A stretch of 64,000 bases of DNA from Pseudofrankia inefficax. Lineage in GTDB: Bacteria; Actinomycetota; Actinomycetes; Frankiales; Frankiaceae. The stretch is taken from NCBI RefSeq assembly GCF_000166135.1, contig NC_014666.1:4092001-4156000 (forward strand), written 5' to 3'. The position numbers were made by a program, and so were the translations under genes. The notes beneath the pieces are model-generated. The model was not told the DNA's origin. It saw only the letters and a list, made by a program, of their open reading frames with translations, and searched no databases. How positions within the stretch are numbered: position 1 is the stretch's first letter; each line of letters opens with the position of its first letter. This document shows, in pieces, positions 17,759 through 27,390 of this stretch.

Positions 17759-18589
17759 ATGACCGCACCCGGAGCCCGGCCCAACGACAACAGCTGGGTG
17801 CGGGGCGCTGTCGACCGGGCCCTCGCACCCGGCTACCAGGCCCACACCGCGACCCTGCGGGGAGCCGTGCGCCAGCGCCTCGTCACCCGCGCGCTGCTCA
17901 CCCACCTCCCGACCCCGCCGGGCCGGATTCTCGACGTCGGCGGCGGGGAGGGCACCCAGGCCCGAGCGCTCGCCCGGCTCGGCTACGAGGTCACGATCTG
18001 CGACCCGGACCCGGAGATGCTGCGCCAGGCCGACGAGCGGCTGTCCGGCGCCGACGCGGCCGTCCGCGACCGGATCACCCTGGTCCACGGCGACGGCCAC
18101 GACGCCGCCTCCCTCGTCGGCGGCGGCTGGGACGGCGTCCTGTGTCACGGCGTGCTGATGTACCTGACCGACCCGGCCGCGCTGCTGCACGTCCTGGCCG
18201 ACGTGACCGGGGCGGGTGGCGTGATCTCGGTCGTCGGGAAGAACGCGACCGCGCTCGCGCTGCGCGCCGGGCTGCAGGGCCGCTGGCGCGACACCCTCAG
18301 CCTCCTCGACGAGGAGCCGCGCGCCGCCGCTGGCACGGTGACCGAGATCGGGAACCTCGGCGTACCCAGCCGCGGCGACGACCCCCACCAGATCCGGGAC
18401 CTCCTCTCCGCCGCGGGAACCGAACCTCTCGCCTGGTACGGCATCCGCGTGCTCACCGACCACCTCGGGGACACCCCACCCGGCCCCGACCTCGACACCG
18501 TGGTCGAGGCCGAATGGCGGGCCGGCGAACGTGATCCCTACCGGCAGGTCGCCCGCCTCTACCACCTGATCCACCGGCGCCGCCCATGA
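17759..18589 (+). CDS. SAM-dependent methyltransferase (class I)
   Basis: A 276-residue Rossmann-fold methyltransferase. Motif I is ILDVGGGEGTQARALA, followed by VTICDPDPEMLRQA (acidic residue binding the SAM ribose) and ITLVHGDGHDA. The post-motif region DGVLCHGVLMYLTDPAALL resembles CmoM/SmtA-type enzymes. Its start is only 10 bases after the tetR stop, so the two genes form a probable operon and it may modify the compound exported by the divergent pump. Substrate unknown. Confidence 0.85.
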   Translation: MTAPGARPNDNSWVRGAVDRALAPGYQAHTATLRGAVRQRLVTRALLTHLPTPPGRILDVGGGEGTQARALARLGYEVTICDPDPEMLRQADERLSGADAAVRDRITLVHGDGHDAASLVGGGWDGVLCHGVLMYLTDPAALLHVLADVTGAGGVISVVGKNATALALRAGLQGRWRDTLSLLDEEPRAAAGTVTEIGNLGVPSRGDDPHQIRDLLSAAGTEPLAWYGIRVLTDHLGDTPPGPDLDTVVEAEWRAGERDPYRQVARLYHLIHRRRP

Positions 18590-18726
18590 CCGCCAGCCGC
18601 CAGGGCCACGGCTGGGCACTGGCCTGCTCGCCGCGATCAGTCAGTACCTAAATGTGTGGGCGCCGCGGCCGGCCGCCCGACAGCCGGCCTGCACGGCCGT
18701 CGCGGCCTACCGGTTGATGGTGATGG

Positions 18727-18963
18727 TCAGGATATGGGGACCGGACGCGGGTCTACCGTCGGTAGCGCCGCCTGCCACACCGCCCTGATCACCTTGACCG
18801 CCACCAGCTCGGGCCCGGCGTCGCCAGTAGGCGCGGCGTCGGCGCGCCGGCCGAGGTAGACGCTGCCCATGCCGCCGTCCCCGAGCCGGCCGAGCAGGAC
18901 GTAGGGGCCGATCGCGCGGGGGTCGAGGTCGTCCAGCGGCGCGACAGCCGCCACGTCGACCAC
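18727..18963 (-). pseudogene. Truncated Ser/Thr protein kinase N-terminus
   Basis: A 78-codon frame with a GTG start and a good GGGGGGTGGC ribosome binding site. It encodes the beginning of a PASTA/Pkn-type kinase: IGPYVLLGRLGDGGMGSVYL (glycine loop), then LVAVKVI (beta-3 lysine). Sequence identity to a kinase stops right there and the frame ends after about 20 unrelated residues. No catalytic loop or later domain is present downstream. It is a decayed kinase left beside the EAD1-NB-ARC gene, and marks a past rearrangement. Confidence 0.8.
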
Positions 18964-19072
18964 GCCACCCCCCGGTGAGCAAGATCCCCCCGACCTGCTC
19001 CGAGTCGTACGGAGCGGGATCTACACCCCGGTTATATCCCACGGACCACGTCGCGCGACAACTGGCGCAGCC

Positions 19073-19094
19073 CGGGACCGTTGAGACAGTCCCG
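19073..19094. promoter_or_regulatory. Inverted repeat upstream of the EAD1-NB-ARC gene
   Basis: CGGGAC-N10-GTCCCG is a perfect 6-bp inverted repeat with a one-turn spacing, about 115 bases before the GTG start. It is a plausible operator between the STAND gene and the divergent kinase remnant. No cognate regulator is adjacent. Confidence 0.4.
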
Positions 19095-19208
19095 AAATCG
19101 TCGTTATCGAGATAGCTGAGGTAGCGGGGGCTCGGGGCGCGGTTCTGGGCTGGCGTCGGTGGGTGCGACGATGGTCGATCACGGGCTTGGCGAGTATGGG
19201 GGTAGCTG

Positions 19209-22200
19209 GTGGGGGGTCTGTCGGAGGACGAGATTGACGCGTTCGCGCAGGTCTTCTTGGAGCTGGCGGGCGCGCGGCTGGTGTTGGAAGCCGCAGGTTT
19301 TCCTCGTAAGGACCTTCCGGCGTGGAATGTGGGGAGTTCCAGACAGTTCTGGGCCGAAGTGTCGCTTCTGATGGCGGCAGGTGCTGTGGTCGATGGCCGC
19401 CGGCGGTTGTTCGCGGCCGCGGTGAAGGCGTTTCCTGGGAATGAGGTGTTCGCGGCGGGCGCGCGGGCGATGGTGGGCCGGGTGGTGCCGTCGTGGGAGG
19501 TGGCCCGTTCCGGTTGGCCGTTGCCGGAGCCGTTCGTGGGCCGGGAATCGGTCGTGGCCGGGGTGCGTGACCTCCTGATGTCCGTCGGCGCTGGCCCGGT
19601 TGGCGTGGTGGGGATGGGAGGCGCGGGTAAGTCGACGGTGGCCCGCGCCGTGGTGCATGACGACAGGGTCCGAGACCGGTACGTCGATGGTGTGGTGTGG
19701 GTGGAGGTCAACCCGGGCGCGGACGTGACGGCGGTCCAGGCGCGCGTACTGGCCGCGTTCGGGGATCGGCGGCCGGTGCGGGAGGCGGCGGACGGGCGGG
19801 AACGGCTGCGCGCATTGCTCGCGGGTGCCTGTTGCCTGGTCGTGTTGGACGACGTGTGGGAAAGGGCGGTGGTCGACGGGTTTCCCCGACTCGCCGGGGT
19901 CCGGCTGATGGTGACCTCGCGGACGACCCAGGTTCTCGACGTCACGACGCCGATCTGTCCTGTGGGCCCAGTAGACGAGCCGACTGCTCGGCGCCTGCTG
20001 GCGGCGTACGCGCGCCAACCGGCGCGGGGTGCGGCGGCCGATCAGGTTGTCGAGCGGTGCGGCGGGCTGGCGGTCGCGCTGGCGATCGCGGGGGGCATGG
20101 TCCGGGACCTGTGGGACTGGGACGAGATCGCCGAGGCATTGGAGCGTGCGGACCTGGCTGAGCTGACCGCGAGATTCGCCGAGTCGGACTATGGCTATCC
20201 GAACCTGCTGGTCGTTATTGACGCGAGTCTGCGGCTACTCGCCGACGGGGTCGCGCAGCGATTGTTCGAGCTCGCGGTGTTCAAGGGCCGCGGGCCGATC
20301 CCGATGCCCGTCGTCCTCGCTCTGTGGGAGGACACAGGTCAGCTCGACTCCCGGGCCGGGCGCCGCGTGCTCCGCCAGTTGGACGGCGCGTCGCTGGTGC
20401 GCACGCAAACCGACAGCCAGAGCGGCTCCCGGACCGTTGTCGTGCATGACCTGGTGTTCGACTACGCGCGTGGCAGCCTCCCGCCCGGTCGACTCGAACT
20501 TCTGCACGGCACGCTCGCCGACGGGTTTCTGCGACGGTGGGGTGGGCTGGACAGCGGTCTGAACCGTCTCGGCGGCGGGAACACGGACGCGGCCGACCGA
20601 TACGGACTCACCTGGCTGATCGAGCACCTGCTGGCCGCCGACAAACCGGAAACCGTCGACACGGTCCTTGAAGCCGAACGGTGCACACCCGATGGCCGGA
20701 CGGAAAGCGTCTGGTACACAGCCCACGAGGAGCAGGGCAGCACCAGCGACTACCTGGCCGCTGTCCAGGCCGCCCGCCACGACGCGCTCACCCGCCAGGC
20801 CGCGGGTGACCCCACGGGACTGGCCAGGCAGGTCGGCTACGCCCTGCTGCTCGGCTCGATCACCAGCCTCGCCGCCCACGTCCCGCTGCCCCTTCTCGTG
20901 CGGCTCGTCGACAGCAGGCTGTGGCCCAGCACCCGGGCGCTGACCTATGCCCAGGCGATACCGGACGCATCCACCCGTGCCTCGGCGTTGACCACGCTCG
21001 GTCCGATGCTGCCCGCGCGGCATCGCGGACAGACGTTCGCCCAGGCGTTGACCGCGGCTGCCGCGATCAGCGACCAGGACGAGAAAGTACAGGCCCTGAC
21101 CGCGCTGGCGCCGTTCCTGTCGGCCGAGCTACTCGCCCAGGCGTTGTCCGTCGCCGACGCGATCGACGACCCGGCTGCCCGGGCGACGGTGCTGACCACG
21201 CTGGCCTCACATCTGCGGGGCGAGGACCGCGGCGAGGTCCTCGCTCACGCGTTGACGGCCGCCGGCGCGATCGACGACGAGGACGTCCAGGCGGGGGCGC
21301 TGACCGGCCTGGCCGCGCTCGTGGCCGTGGATGCACACGCTCACGTACTGACCGGCGTGCGTGCGATCGACGACCCGTACGCCCAGGCGAGGGTGCTGAC
21401 CGCGCTGACCCCGCACCTGCCGGTCGGGGACCCTGACGGGGCGCTCGCCAAGGCGCTGTCCGATCTGGCCTCGCGCCTGCTGGTCGAAGACCGCGGACTG
21501 ATAACCGCCCGGGTGTCGGCCGCCGGCAGGGCAGCGGTCAACGACCCGTTCGCCTGGGAATATGAGCAGACCCAGGAACTCGTCCCGCTGAGCGAGCGTG
21601 CCATCCACCACCTGGTCGCCACGGGATTCGGCGAACGTAGCCACCCGAAGTCGCACCAGCGGGTTCTTACCGAACTTGCCGCGCACCTGTCCGCCAAGGA
21701 GCGCGGCAAGGTCCTCGCCCTGGCGCTGTCCGCGGCCCTCGCGATCGACGAGTCCGAGGTCAGAGGGTTGGTGCTGGCCGAGTTGGCAGCGCTCCTGACC
21801 ATCGATCTACCCGCCCAGGCGTTGGCGGCCGCCCGCGCCATTGACGGCCTGGGCGCCCGGGCGCGGGTGCTGGCCGCGCTGGTGCCGCGTCTGCCCCCCG
21901 AGCTGCTCTCCCAGGCGCTGGCCGACGTCCGCGCCATTGACGGCCCGGACGCCCAGGGGCGGGTGTTGGCCGCGCTGGTGCCGCGTCTGCCCGTCGAGCT
22001 GCTCGCCGAGGCGCTGACGGCCGCCCGCGCGATCAGCGACCCTCGCTCCCGGGCGCGGGTGCTGACCGAGCTGGCACAGCACCTCCCCGCAGACCTGTTC
22101 GCCCAGGCCTTGACCGACGTCCGCGCCATCGAAGACCCGGGTGGCCAGGGGCGGGCGCTGGCCGCGCTGGCACCGCGTCTGCCCGCCGAACTGCTCGCCC

Positions 22201-25079
22201 AGGCGTTGAAAGCCGCCCGCGCGATCGACGACCCGGAGTCTCGGGCGTGGGTGATGCTCGAGTTGGCCGCCCGACTACCCGTTGACGACCGTGACGAGGC
22301 CTTCGCCCAGGCGTTGACCGCCGCCGAGTCGATCTATGACGTGGACGCCAAGATGCGGGCGCTGACCTTGGTGGCGCCGGACCTTCCCGCGAGCCTGCTC
22401 GGCCAGGCGGTGACTGCTGTCTGTGCGATCAAGCATTCGTGGTTTCAATCGCGAGTGCTGACCGCGCTGGCGCCACGTCTGCCCAGCGACCTGCTAGCCC
22501 AGGCGCTGACCGCCACGTATACCATTTCCGACCTGGAGGACCGGGTCCGGATGCTGACCGTGTTGGCACCGCATCTCCCAGCCGAGCTGCACGGTCAGGC
22601 ATTGGCGGCCGCTCGGGTGATTGATGAACCGCGGGCCCAGGCGCGGGTCCTGACCGTCCTGGCACCGCACCTTCCGGCCGAGCTGCACGGTCAGGCGTTG
22701 GCGGCCGCTCGGGTGATTGATGAGCCGCAGGCCCGGGCGCGGGTGCTGACCGAGCTGGCCGCGCAGCTGCCTGACGAGGACGGCGGCGAGGTCCTCGCCC
22801 AGGCGCTCGCCGCCGCCGCCGTAATCACCGACGAGTACACCCGAGCGTCGGCGCTGACCGAACTGGCGCCGCGGCTGTCCGTCGATCTTCTCCCGCGCGT
22901 GCTGACCGCGGCCCGCGCGATCGACAATCCACATGCCCAGGCACGGGTGCTGATCGGGCTGGCACCGCGGCTTTCCGCGGATCTTCTTCCGCGGGTGCTC
23001 ACCGCCGCCTGCGCGATCGACAACCCGCGTGCGCGGGCACGGGTGCTGACCGAGCTCATTCCGTACCTGCCTGTCGATCTCCTCGGCCAGGTGCTGGCCG
23101 CCACACGCGGCATCGGCGAGCCACAGGCCCAGGTGCTGGCGCTGATCGAGCTTGCCCGCCGCCCCCACGCCGAGCTTCTCCCGAACGTGCTGACCGCGGC
23201 CCGCGCGATCGACGACCCACACGCCCGGGCACGGGTACTGACCGAGCTGGCCGCGCACCTGCCTGCCGAGGACCGTACCGGCGTCCTGGCCGAGGCGTTG
23301 ACCGCCGCCGGATCGATCAACGACGTTCGGGCCCAGGTCCACGTACTGACCGAACTCGCGGTCGGCCTGCCCGCTGAGCTCCTCCCTCAGGCGCTGGCGG
23401 CCGTCAACACGGTGAGAAACCCACGGGCCAGGGTCCACGTCCTGACGGAGCTGGGTGCGCGTCTGCCTGCCGAGGCTCTCGGCCAGGCCCTGGCTGCCGT
23501 CACCCTGATCAACAGTGCGCAGGGTCAGGCCGAGTTGCTGATCAAGCTCGTGCCCCGCCTTCCGGCTCCGCTGTCCGCCCAGGCGCTGGCCGCCATCAGT
23601 ACGATCACCAATCAGCGCGCGCAGGCGGAGGCACTGACCGCGCTGGCTCCGCGTCTGCCCGTCGAGTTGCTGGCCCAGGCACTGACGATCATCGCTGGGA
23701 TCGCCACCCCCAGCGTTCGGGCGCAGGTACTGACCGCTCTGGTCCCGCGCCTGCCCTTCAGTCTGCTCGCAAAGGCGCTCACCACAGCGTCGGCTATCGA
23801 GCGGCCGGCCGAGCGGGCTTGGGCGCTCGCCGACCTGGCCCCGTACCTCAGCCCGAAACCGCGTGGTCAGGCTGTGGCGCAGGCATTCGTCGCCGCAGGG
23901 GCGCTCAACAACCCGAGCGACCAGGTGCGCGTGCTGGCCGGACTTGCCCCACACCTGCCCCTCGATCAACGATGGCTGGCCCACGCCCAGGCGCTGACCG
24001 CCGCTGGCGCGATCAAAGATCCGAGCACCCGGGCGCGAGCATTGCTGAGCATCACCCAGGGCGCGACCGCCGACCGGATCGCCGCCGCGTTGACCGCGGA
24101 CTCAACGATGAAGGCCTCAGACGACCAGGCGCAGGCGGAGCTTGAGCGAGCCTGGAGCAGGTCAGCCGACGTCTTTACGCAGGTATCTGCCGCGGCCACC
24201 GCGATCGACGAGTTGTACGAGCGCGCGCAGGTGCTGATCGCGCTAGCGCCCTACCTGCCGGGCGACCAGCGCCGCGAGGCCCTCGCTCAGGCGCAGGCAG
24301 CGGCCACCGCCATCAGTGACCCGCACGACAGGGTGTGGACGTTGATGGGGTTGGCCTTTGTTCTGCCGCCCGGGCAGCGCGGAGATGTTCTTGCCCAGGC
24401 GTTGACGGCCGCCACCACCGTCGACGACCCAACAGCCCGATCGTCGGCGCTAGCAGAACTTGCCCTCCATGTGCCGGCTGAACAACGCCGATGGGCCCTC
24501 GACCAGGCGCGGACCGCCGCTGGGGCGATCGGCGACCCGCTCGCGCGGGTGCGGGAACTGACGGCGCTGGCCCCGCTGTTGGCCGCGGACGAAAGGGCGC
24601 AGGCCATCGAACAGGCGTGGAGCGCCGCTCGGGGGATCGGCGACCCGCATTCCCGGGTCCTGGCGTTGACCGCCTTGGCCCCGCTGCTGGCTCCGGACGA
24701 CGGCGCGCAGGCCATCGCCGACGCCCGGATCGTCGCGACCGCGATCAACAACCCGCGGGCCCAAGCCCTGGCGCTGATCGAACTCGCGCCACATCTGCCC
24801 GCCGAGGAACGCGAATCGGCCGTCGCCCAGGCGTCGACGGCGGCCAGCGCCATCGACGACCCGAACGACCGGACCTCAGCTCTGGCAGGACTGGCCCCAC
24901 ATATCTCCGCCCCGCAGCGGAAAACCCTCGCGGCCAGAACGTTGATGGCCGCGGCGTTGGCGGGCCGGACGACCGTGATAGGCGCTCTCCCGACGATCCT
25001 GTCCATCGAGGATGAACGCGACGTGGTCAGCGCCGCAATCGTAGAATCACTGGCCCGCGTACATCGTTGGTGGCCCTGA
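19209..25079 (+). CDS. EAD1-NB-ARC STAND ATPase with 38-unit helical repeat sensor
   Basis: A 1956-residue protein with a GTG start after a GGGGG site. Residues 1-90 match effector-associated domain 1 (SEDEIDAFAQVFLELAGARL, RQFWAEVSLLMAAGAV, RRRLFAAAVKAFPGN), a death-fold-like adaptor that recruits effectors carrying a matching EAD. Residues 105-400 are NB-ARC: P-loop GMGGAGKST (135-143), Walker B CLVVLDDVW, VTSRTTQVLDV, CGGLAVALAIAGG, then a winged helix. Residues 579-1920 are about 38 tandem repeats with consensus TAARAIDDPxARARVLTELAPRLPAELLAQAL. Units are 32 residues, or 36 where EDRGEV-type insertions occur, and one diverged island sits near residues 750-820. This should be a long alpha-solenoid sensing arm. 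Known relatives are conflict/immunity STAND systems: ligand binding drives NTP-dependent oligomerisation. No partner effector with a visible EAD1 is adjacent. Confidence 0.88.
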   Translation: MGGLSEDEIDAFAQVFLELAGARLVLEAAGFPRKDLPAWNVGSSRQFWAEVSLLMAAGAVVDGRRRLFAAAVKAFPGNEVFAAGARAMVGRVVPSWEVARSGWPLPEPFVGRESVVAGVRDLLMSVGAGPVGVVGMGGAGKSTVARAVVHDDRVRDRYVDGVVWVEVNPGADVTAVQARVLAAFGDRRPVREAADGRERLRALLAGACCLVVLDDVWERAVVDGFPRLAGVRLMVTSRTTQVLDVTTPICPVGPVDEPTARRLLAAYARQPARGAAADQVVERCGGLAVALAIAGGMVRDLWDWDEIAEALERADLAELTARFAESDYGYPNLLVVIDASLRLLADGVAQRLFELAVFKGRGPIPMPVVLALWEDTGQLDSRAGRRVLRQLDGASLVRTQTDSQSGSRTVVVHDLVFDYARGSLPPGRLELLHGTLADGFLRRWGGLDSGLNRLGGGNTDAADRYGLTWLIEHLLAADKPETVDTVLEAERCTPDGRTESVWYTAHEEQGSTSDYLAAVQAARHDALTRQAAGDPTGLARQVGYALLLGSITSLAAHVPLPLLVRLVDSRLWPSTRALTYAQAIPDASTRASALTTLGPMLPARHRGQTFAQALTAAAAISDQDEKVQALTALAPFLSAELLAQALSVADAIDDPAARATVLTTLASHLRGEDRGEVLAHALTAAGAIDDEDVQAGALTGLAALVAVDAHAHVLTGVRAIDDPYAQARVLTALTPHLPVGDPDGALAKALSDLASRLLVEDRGLITARVSAAGRAAVNDPFAWEYEQTQELVPLSERAIHHLVATGFGERSHPKSHQRVLTELAAHLSAKERGKVLALALSAALAIDESEVRGLVLAELAALLTIDLPAQALAAARAIDGLGARARVLAALVPRLPPELLSQALADVRAIDGPDAQGRVLAALVPRLPVELLAEALTAARAISDPRSRARVLTELAQHLPADLFAQALTDVRAIEDPGGQGRALAALAPRLPAELLAQALKAARAIDDPESRAWVMLELAARLPVDDRDEAFAQALTAAESIYDVDAKMRALTLVAPDLPASLLGQAVTAVCAIKHSWFQSRVLTALAPRLPSDLLAQALTATYTISDLEDRVRMLTVLAPHLPAELHGQALAAARVIDEPRAQARVLTVLAPHLPAELHGQALAAARVIDEPQARARVLTELAAQLPDEDGGEVLAQALAAAAVITDEYTRASALTELAPRLSVDLLPRVLTAARAIDNPHAQARVLIGLAPRLSADLLPRVLTAACAIDNPRARARVLTELIPYLPVDLLGQVLAATRGIGEPQAQVLALIELARRPHAELLPNVLTAARAIDDPHARARVLTELAAHLPAEDRTGVLAEALTAAGSINDVRAQVHVLTELAVGLPAELLPQALAAVNTVRNPRARVHVLTELGARLPAEALGQALAAVTLINSAQGQAELLIKLVPRLPAPLSAQALAAISTITNQRAQAEALTALAPRLPVELLAQALTIIAGIATPSVRAQVLTALVPRLPFSLLAKALTTASAIERPAERAWALADLAPYLSPKPRGQAVAQAFVAAGALNNPSDQVRVLAGLAPHLPLDQRWLAHAQALTAAGAIKDPSTRARALLSITQGATADRIAAALTADSTMKASDDQAQAELERAWSRSADVFTQVSAAATAIDELYERAQVLIALAPYLPGDQRREALAQAQAAATAISDPHDRVWTLMGLAFVLPPGQRGDVLAQALTAATTVDDPTARSSALAELALHVPAEQRRWALDQARTAAGAIGDPLARVRELTALAPLLAADERAQAIEQAWSAARGIGDPHSRVLALTALAPLLAPDDGAQAIADARIVATAINNPRAQALALIELAPHLPAEERESAVAQASTAASAIDDPNDRTSALAGLAPHISAPQRKTLAARTLMAAALAGRTTVIGALPTILSIEDERDVVSAAIVESLARVHRWWP
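20943..24930 (+). repeat. Tandem 96/108-bp coding repeats
   Basis: About 38 units of 96 or 108 bases encoding the 32- or 36-residue helical repeats of the STAND protein. The length difference is always a 4-residue insertion between the LP-AE and LLAQAL parts. Most units are diverged, but units 22560-22655 and 22656-22751 are nearly identical in DNA, including synonymous sites, and represent a recent exact-register duplication. Confidence 0.9.
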
Positions 25080-25122
25080 GCCGCCGGCCCGCCGACTGGG
25101 ACACGCGGAGCTCGATCCGCCG

Positions 25123-25965
25123 TCAGACGCTGTCGTCCTGGAGCGCCGGGTGCTGCTTGCCATCCGGGCTCGGCGGGTCGGATTTCGGCTCGCCGACCGA
25201 GTCCAAACGGCCGGTCTCACCTCGGTCGAAGAACCGGAGGAGCTCGACCGGGACCGGCAGGACCAGTGTCGAGTTCTTCTCGGCGGCCACCTCGACGACG
25301 GTCTGCAGCAGCCGCAACTGCAGCCCGCTCGGATCCGCGGCCAGGACCCGCCCGGCCTGGGCGAGCATCTGAGACGCCTGGAATTCGCCCTCCGCCGTGA
25401 TGACACGGGCGCGCCGCTCCCGCTCGGCTTCGGCCTGCCTCGACATCGAGCGTTTCATCGACTCGGGCAGCGCCACGTCCTTGAGCTCGACACGTTCGAT
25501 CTTGACGCCCCAGGGCCCCTCGGTGGGCTCGTCGATCACCGCGCGCAGCTCTGCGCTGACCCGTTCCTGGTCCGAGAGCAGGTGGTCGAGATCGCTGCGG
25601 CCGATGACCGAACGTAGGGAGGTCTGGGCCACCTCGGTGACAGCGAACCGGTAGTTCTCGACGTTGACGATCGCCTTGACCGGATCGACGACCCGGAAGT
25701 AGACGACAGCCTCGACCGTGAGCGTCACGTTGTCCCGGGTTATGCACTCCTGGCGGGGCACGGACATCGCCACGATCCGCATGTTGACCCTGACGAGGTG
25801 GTCGATCCCGAAGGGAAGGACCACGGTCAGGCCCGGGGTGCGGAGCCGGGGCAGCATCCTGCCGAATCGGAACACCAGCCCCTGCTGGTACTGCTGCACA
25901 GTCCGCAGCGATGCCAGCAGCAACACTGCGGCAACGACGACAACGACGATCAGCAGGACGATCAC
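25123..25965 (-). CDS. Slipin/stomatin-like SPFH membrane protein
   Basis: A 280-residue SPFH-domain protein. An N-terminal hydrophobic segment (MIVLLIVVVVVAAVLLLAS) anchors it to the membrane. The SPFH domain follows (QQYQQGLVFRFGRMLPRL, GLTVVLPFGIDHLVRVNMR, DNVTLTVEAVVYFRVVDP), then a coiled coil (MSRQAEAERERRARVITAEGE). Stomatin-like slipins form membrane microdomain scaffolds and commonly pair with an NfeD-type protease, which is absent here. It converges on the STAND gene with 43 bases between stop codons. The C-terminal tail (about 25 residues) is charged and Pro/Asp-rich. Confidence 0.9.
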   Translation of the reverse strand: MIVLLIVVVVVAAVLLLASLRTVQQYQQGLVFRFGRMLPRLRTPGLTVVLPFGIDHLVRVNMRIVAMSVPRQECITRDNVTLTVEAVVYFRVVDPVKAIVNVENYRFAVTEVAQTSLRSVIGRSDLDHLLSDQERVSAELRAVIDEPTEGPWGVKIERVELKDVALPESMKRSMSRQAEAERERRARVITAEGEFQASQMLAQAGRVLAADPSGLQLRLLQTVVEVAAEKNSTLVLPVPVELLRFFDRGETGRLDSVGEPKSDPPSPDGKQHPALQDDSV

Positions 25966-26047
25966 AGGGGCCGACTATAGGCGGCCGGTAAGTACCCGGT
26001 AACACCATTCGTCGCCGTTCTGACAGGAGTGTCCCTGAACGGAGTCG

Positions 26048-27109
26048 CTACAACGCGGGGGTGGCGTGGTGCAGCGCGGGGCTGGTGTGGATGGTCGCGG
26101 CGGACAGGCGTCGGATGTGGCGCAGCAGGTGGGCTTCCGCGGCGTGCGCGACGTCATGGGCTGCGGCCAGGGTCAGGTTCGGATCGACGGTGACGTCGGC
26201 TTCGGCGCGCAGGGTGTGCCCGATCCAGCGCAGCCGCAGCTCGCGGACGGTGTCGATGCCCTCGGTGTGCAGGAGGGTGGTCCTGGCTTCGGCGACGACG
26301 TCGGGATCGACGGCGTCCATCAGCCTGGCGCCGAGCACCCGGGCGGCCGAGCGCAGGACTCCGAGGATGGTGACCGTGATGGCCAGGCCGACGACGGGGT
26401 CGGCCCAGTGCCAGCCGAGGGCGACGCCGGCGGCGCCGAGGAGGACCGCGAGGCTGGTGAGCCCGTCGGTGCGGGCGTGCAGGCCGTCGGCGACGAGGGC
26501 GGCGGAGCCGATCTGGTGGCCGGCGCGGATGCGGTAACGCGCGACGATCTCGTTGCCGACGAACCCGACGAGCCCGGCGACGGCGACCGCGGCGAGGTGG
26601 TCGATGTGCCGAGGATGCAGCAGGCGGTCGATCGCGGCCCAGCCGGCGAGCACACTCGACAGGCTGATCATCGCGAGGACGGCGAGACCGGCGAGGTCCT
26701 CCGCGCGGCCGAATCCGTAGGTGAACCGGGTGGTGGGCGGGCGGCGCGCGAGAGTGAAGGCGATGAGCAGCGGAACCGCGGTGAGCGCGTCGGCGACGTT
26801 GTGCAGGGTGTCCCCGAGCAGCGCCACCGACCCGGACAACGCCACCACGACGGCTTGCGGCGCGGCAGTCAGGGCGAGACCGGCCAGGCTGATCAGCAGT
26901 GCGCGCCGCCCGGCGGCGTCGGCTTCCAACGCGTCGTCGATCTGGTCGGCGCTGTCGTGGCTGTGGCCCCCGATCAGGTCCAAGAGACCATGGCGAAGCC
27001 GCACCCACCGCCCTGCCGGGTGATCGGCATGGCCGTCCTCGTGCGGGTGCCCGCCGTGAGCATGGCCATGGCCGTGTGCGGCGCGCTCATGCTCCTGACC
27101 GGTGTCCAT
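26048..27109 (-). CDS. Cation diffusion facilitator (zinc/divalent metal efflux)
   Basis: A 353-residue CDF transporter. A His/Asp-rich N-terminal tail (HGHGHAHGGHPHEDGHADH) should buffer metal ions, and a second His cluster (GGHSHDSADQ) follows. Transmembrane helices include LLGDTLHNVADALTAVPLL (helix 2) and GSAALVADGLHARTDGLTSL (helix 5), whose HxxxD motifs form the metal site. A cytoplasmic domain of about 80 residues closes the protein. It exports Zn2+, Co2+ or similar ions in exchange for protons. Its promoter region is shared with the divergent P450 gene. Confidence 0.92.
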   Translation of the reverse strand: MDTGQEHERAAHGHGHAHGGHPHEDGHADHPAGRWVRLRHGLLDLIGGHSHDSADQIDDALEADAAGRRALLISLAGLALTAAPQAVVVALSGSVALLGDTLHNVADALTAVPLLIAFTLARRPPTTRFTYGFGRAEDLAGLAVLAMISLSSVLAGWAAIDRLLHPRHIDHLAAVAVAGLVGFVGNEIVARYRIRAGHQIGSAALVADGLHARTDGLTSLAVLLGAAGVALGWHWADPVVGLAITVTILGVLRSAARVLGARLMDAVDPDVVAEARTTLLHTEGIDTVRELRLRWIGHTLRAEADVTVDPNLTLAAAHDVAHAAEAHLLRHIRRLSAATIHTSPALHHATPAL

Positions 27110-27390
27110 ATCGGCGACGATAGACGAAAACGATCAACGCGGCGTTCTCGCAGCGGCCACCTCCTCCCACCTGCGCTGACGGTGCAACTGCTACGGGATC
27201 GACGGGTCAGCCCGGCGCAGGCCGTCCACCGGCCGAGGTCCCGTACGATGTGCAACCACGTCGGCCTGGGGGCCCCGACGACGACTCCGGGGAGTCACCG
27301 GAAGCGGGCCCGGGCCTTCGTCACACCGGCCCCGGCTGTCCCGCGAGCCTGGCACCGGAGCGCGGCCGGCCACCTCTGGGAGAAATCGTC
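27110..27390. other. Divergent CDF/P450 intergenic region
   Basis: About 280 bases that must carry both promoters. A perfect palindrome, GACTCC-GG-GGAGTC (27283-27296), lies about 95 bases before the P450 start and is a candidate operator. No gene is supported here; the P450 frame is open upstream but has no good start. Confidence 0.45.

Noticed and set aside
20943-24930. CRISPR-like or minisatellite array
   Set aside because: The repeats are 96/108 bases without spacers, keep one reading frame and translate to a regular helical repeat, so they are coding repeats of the STAND protein.
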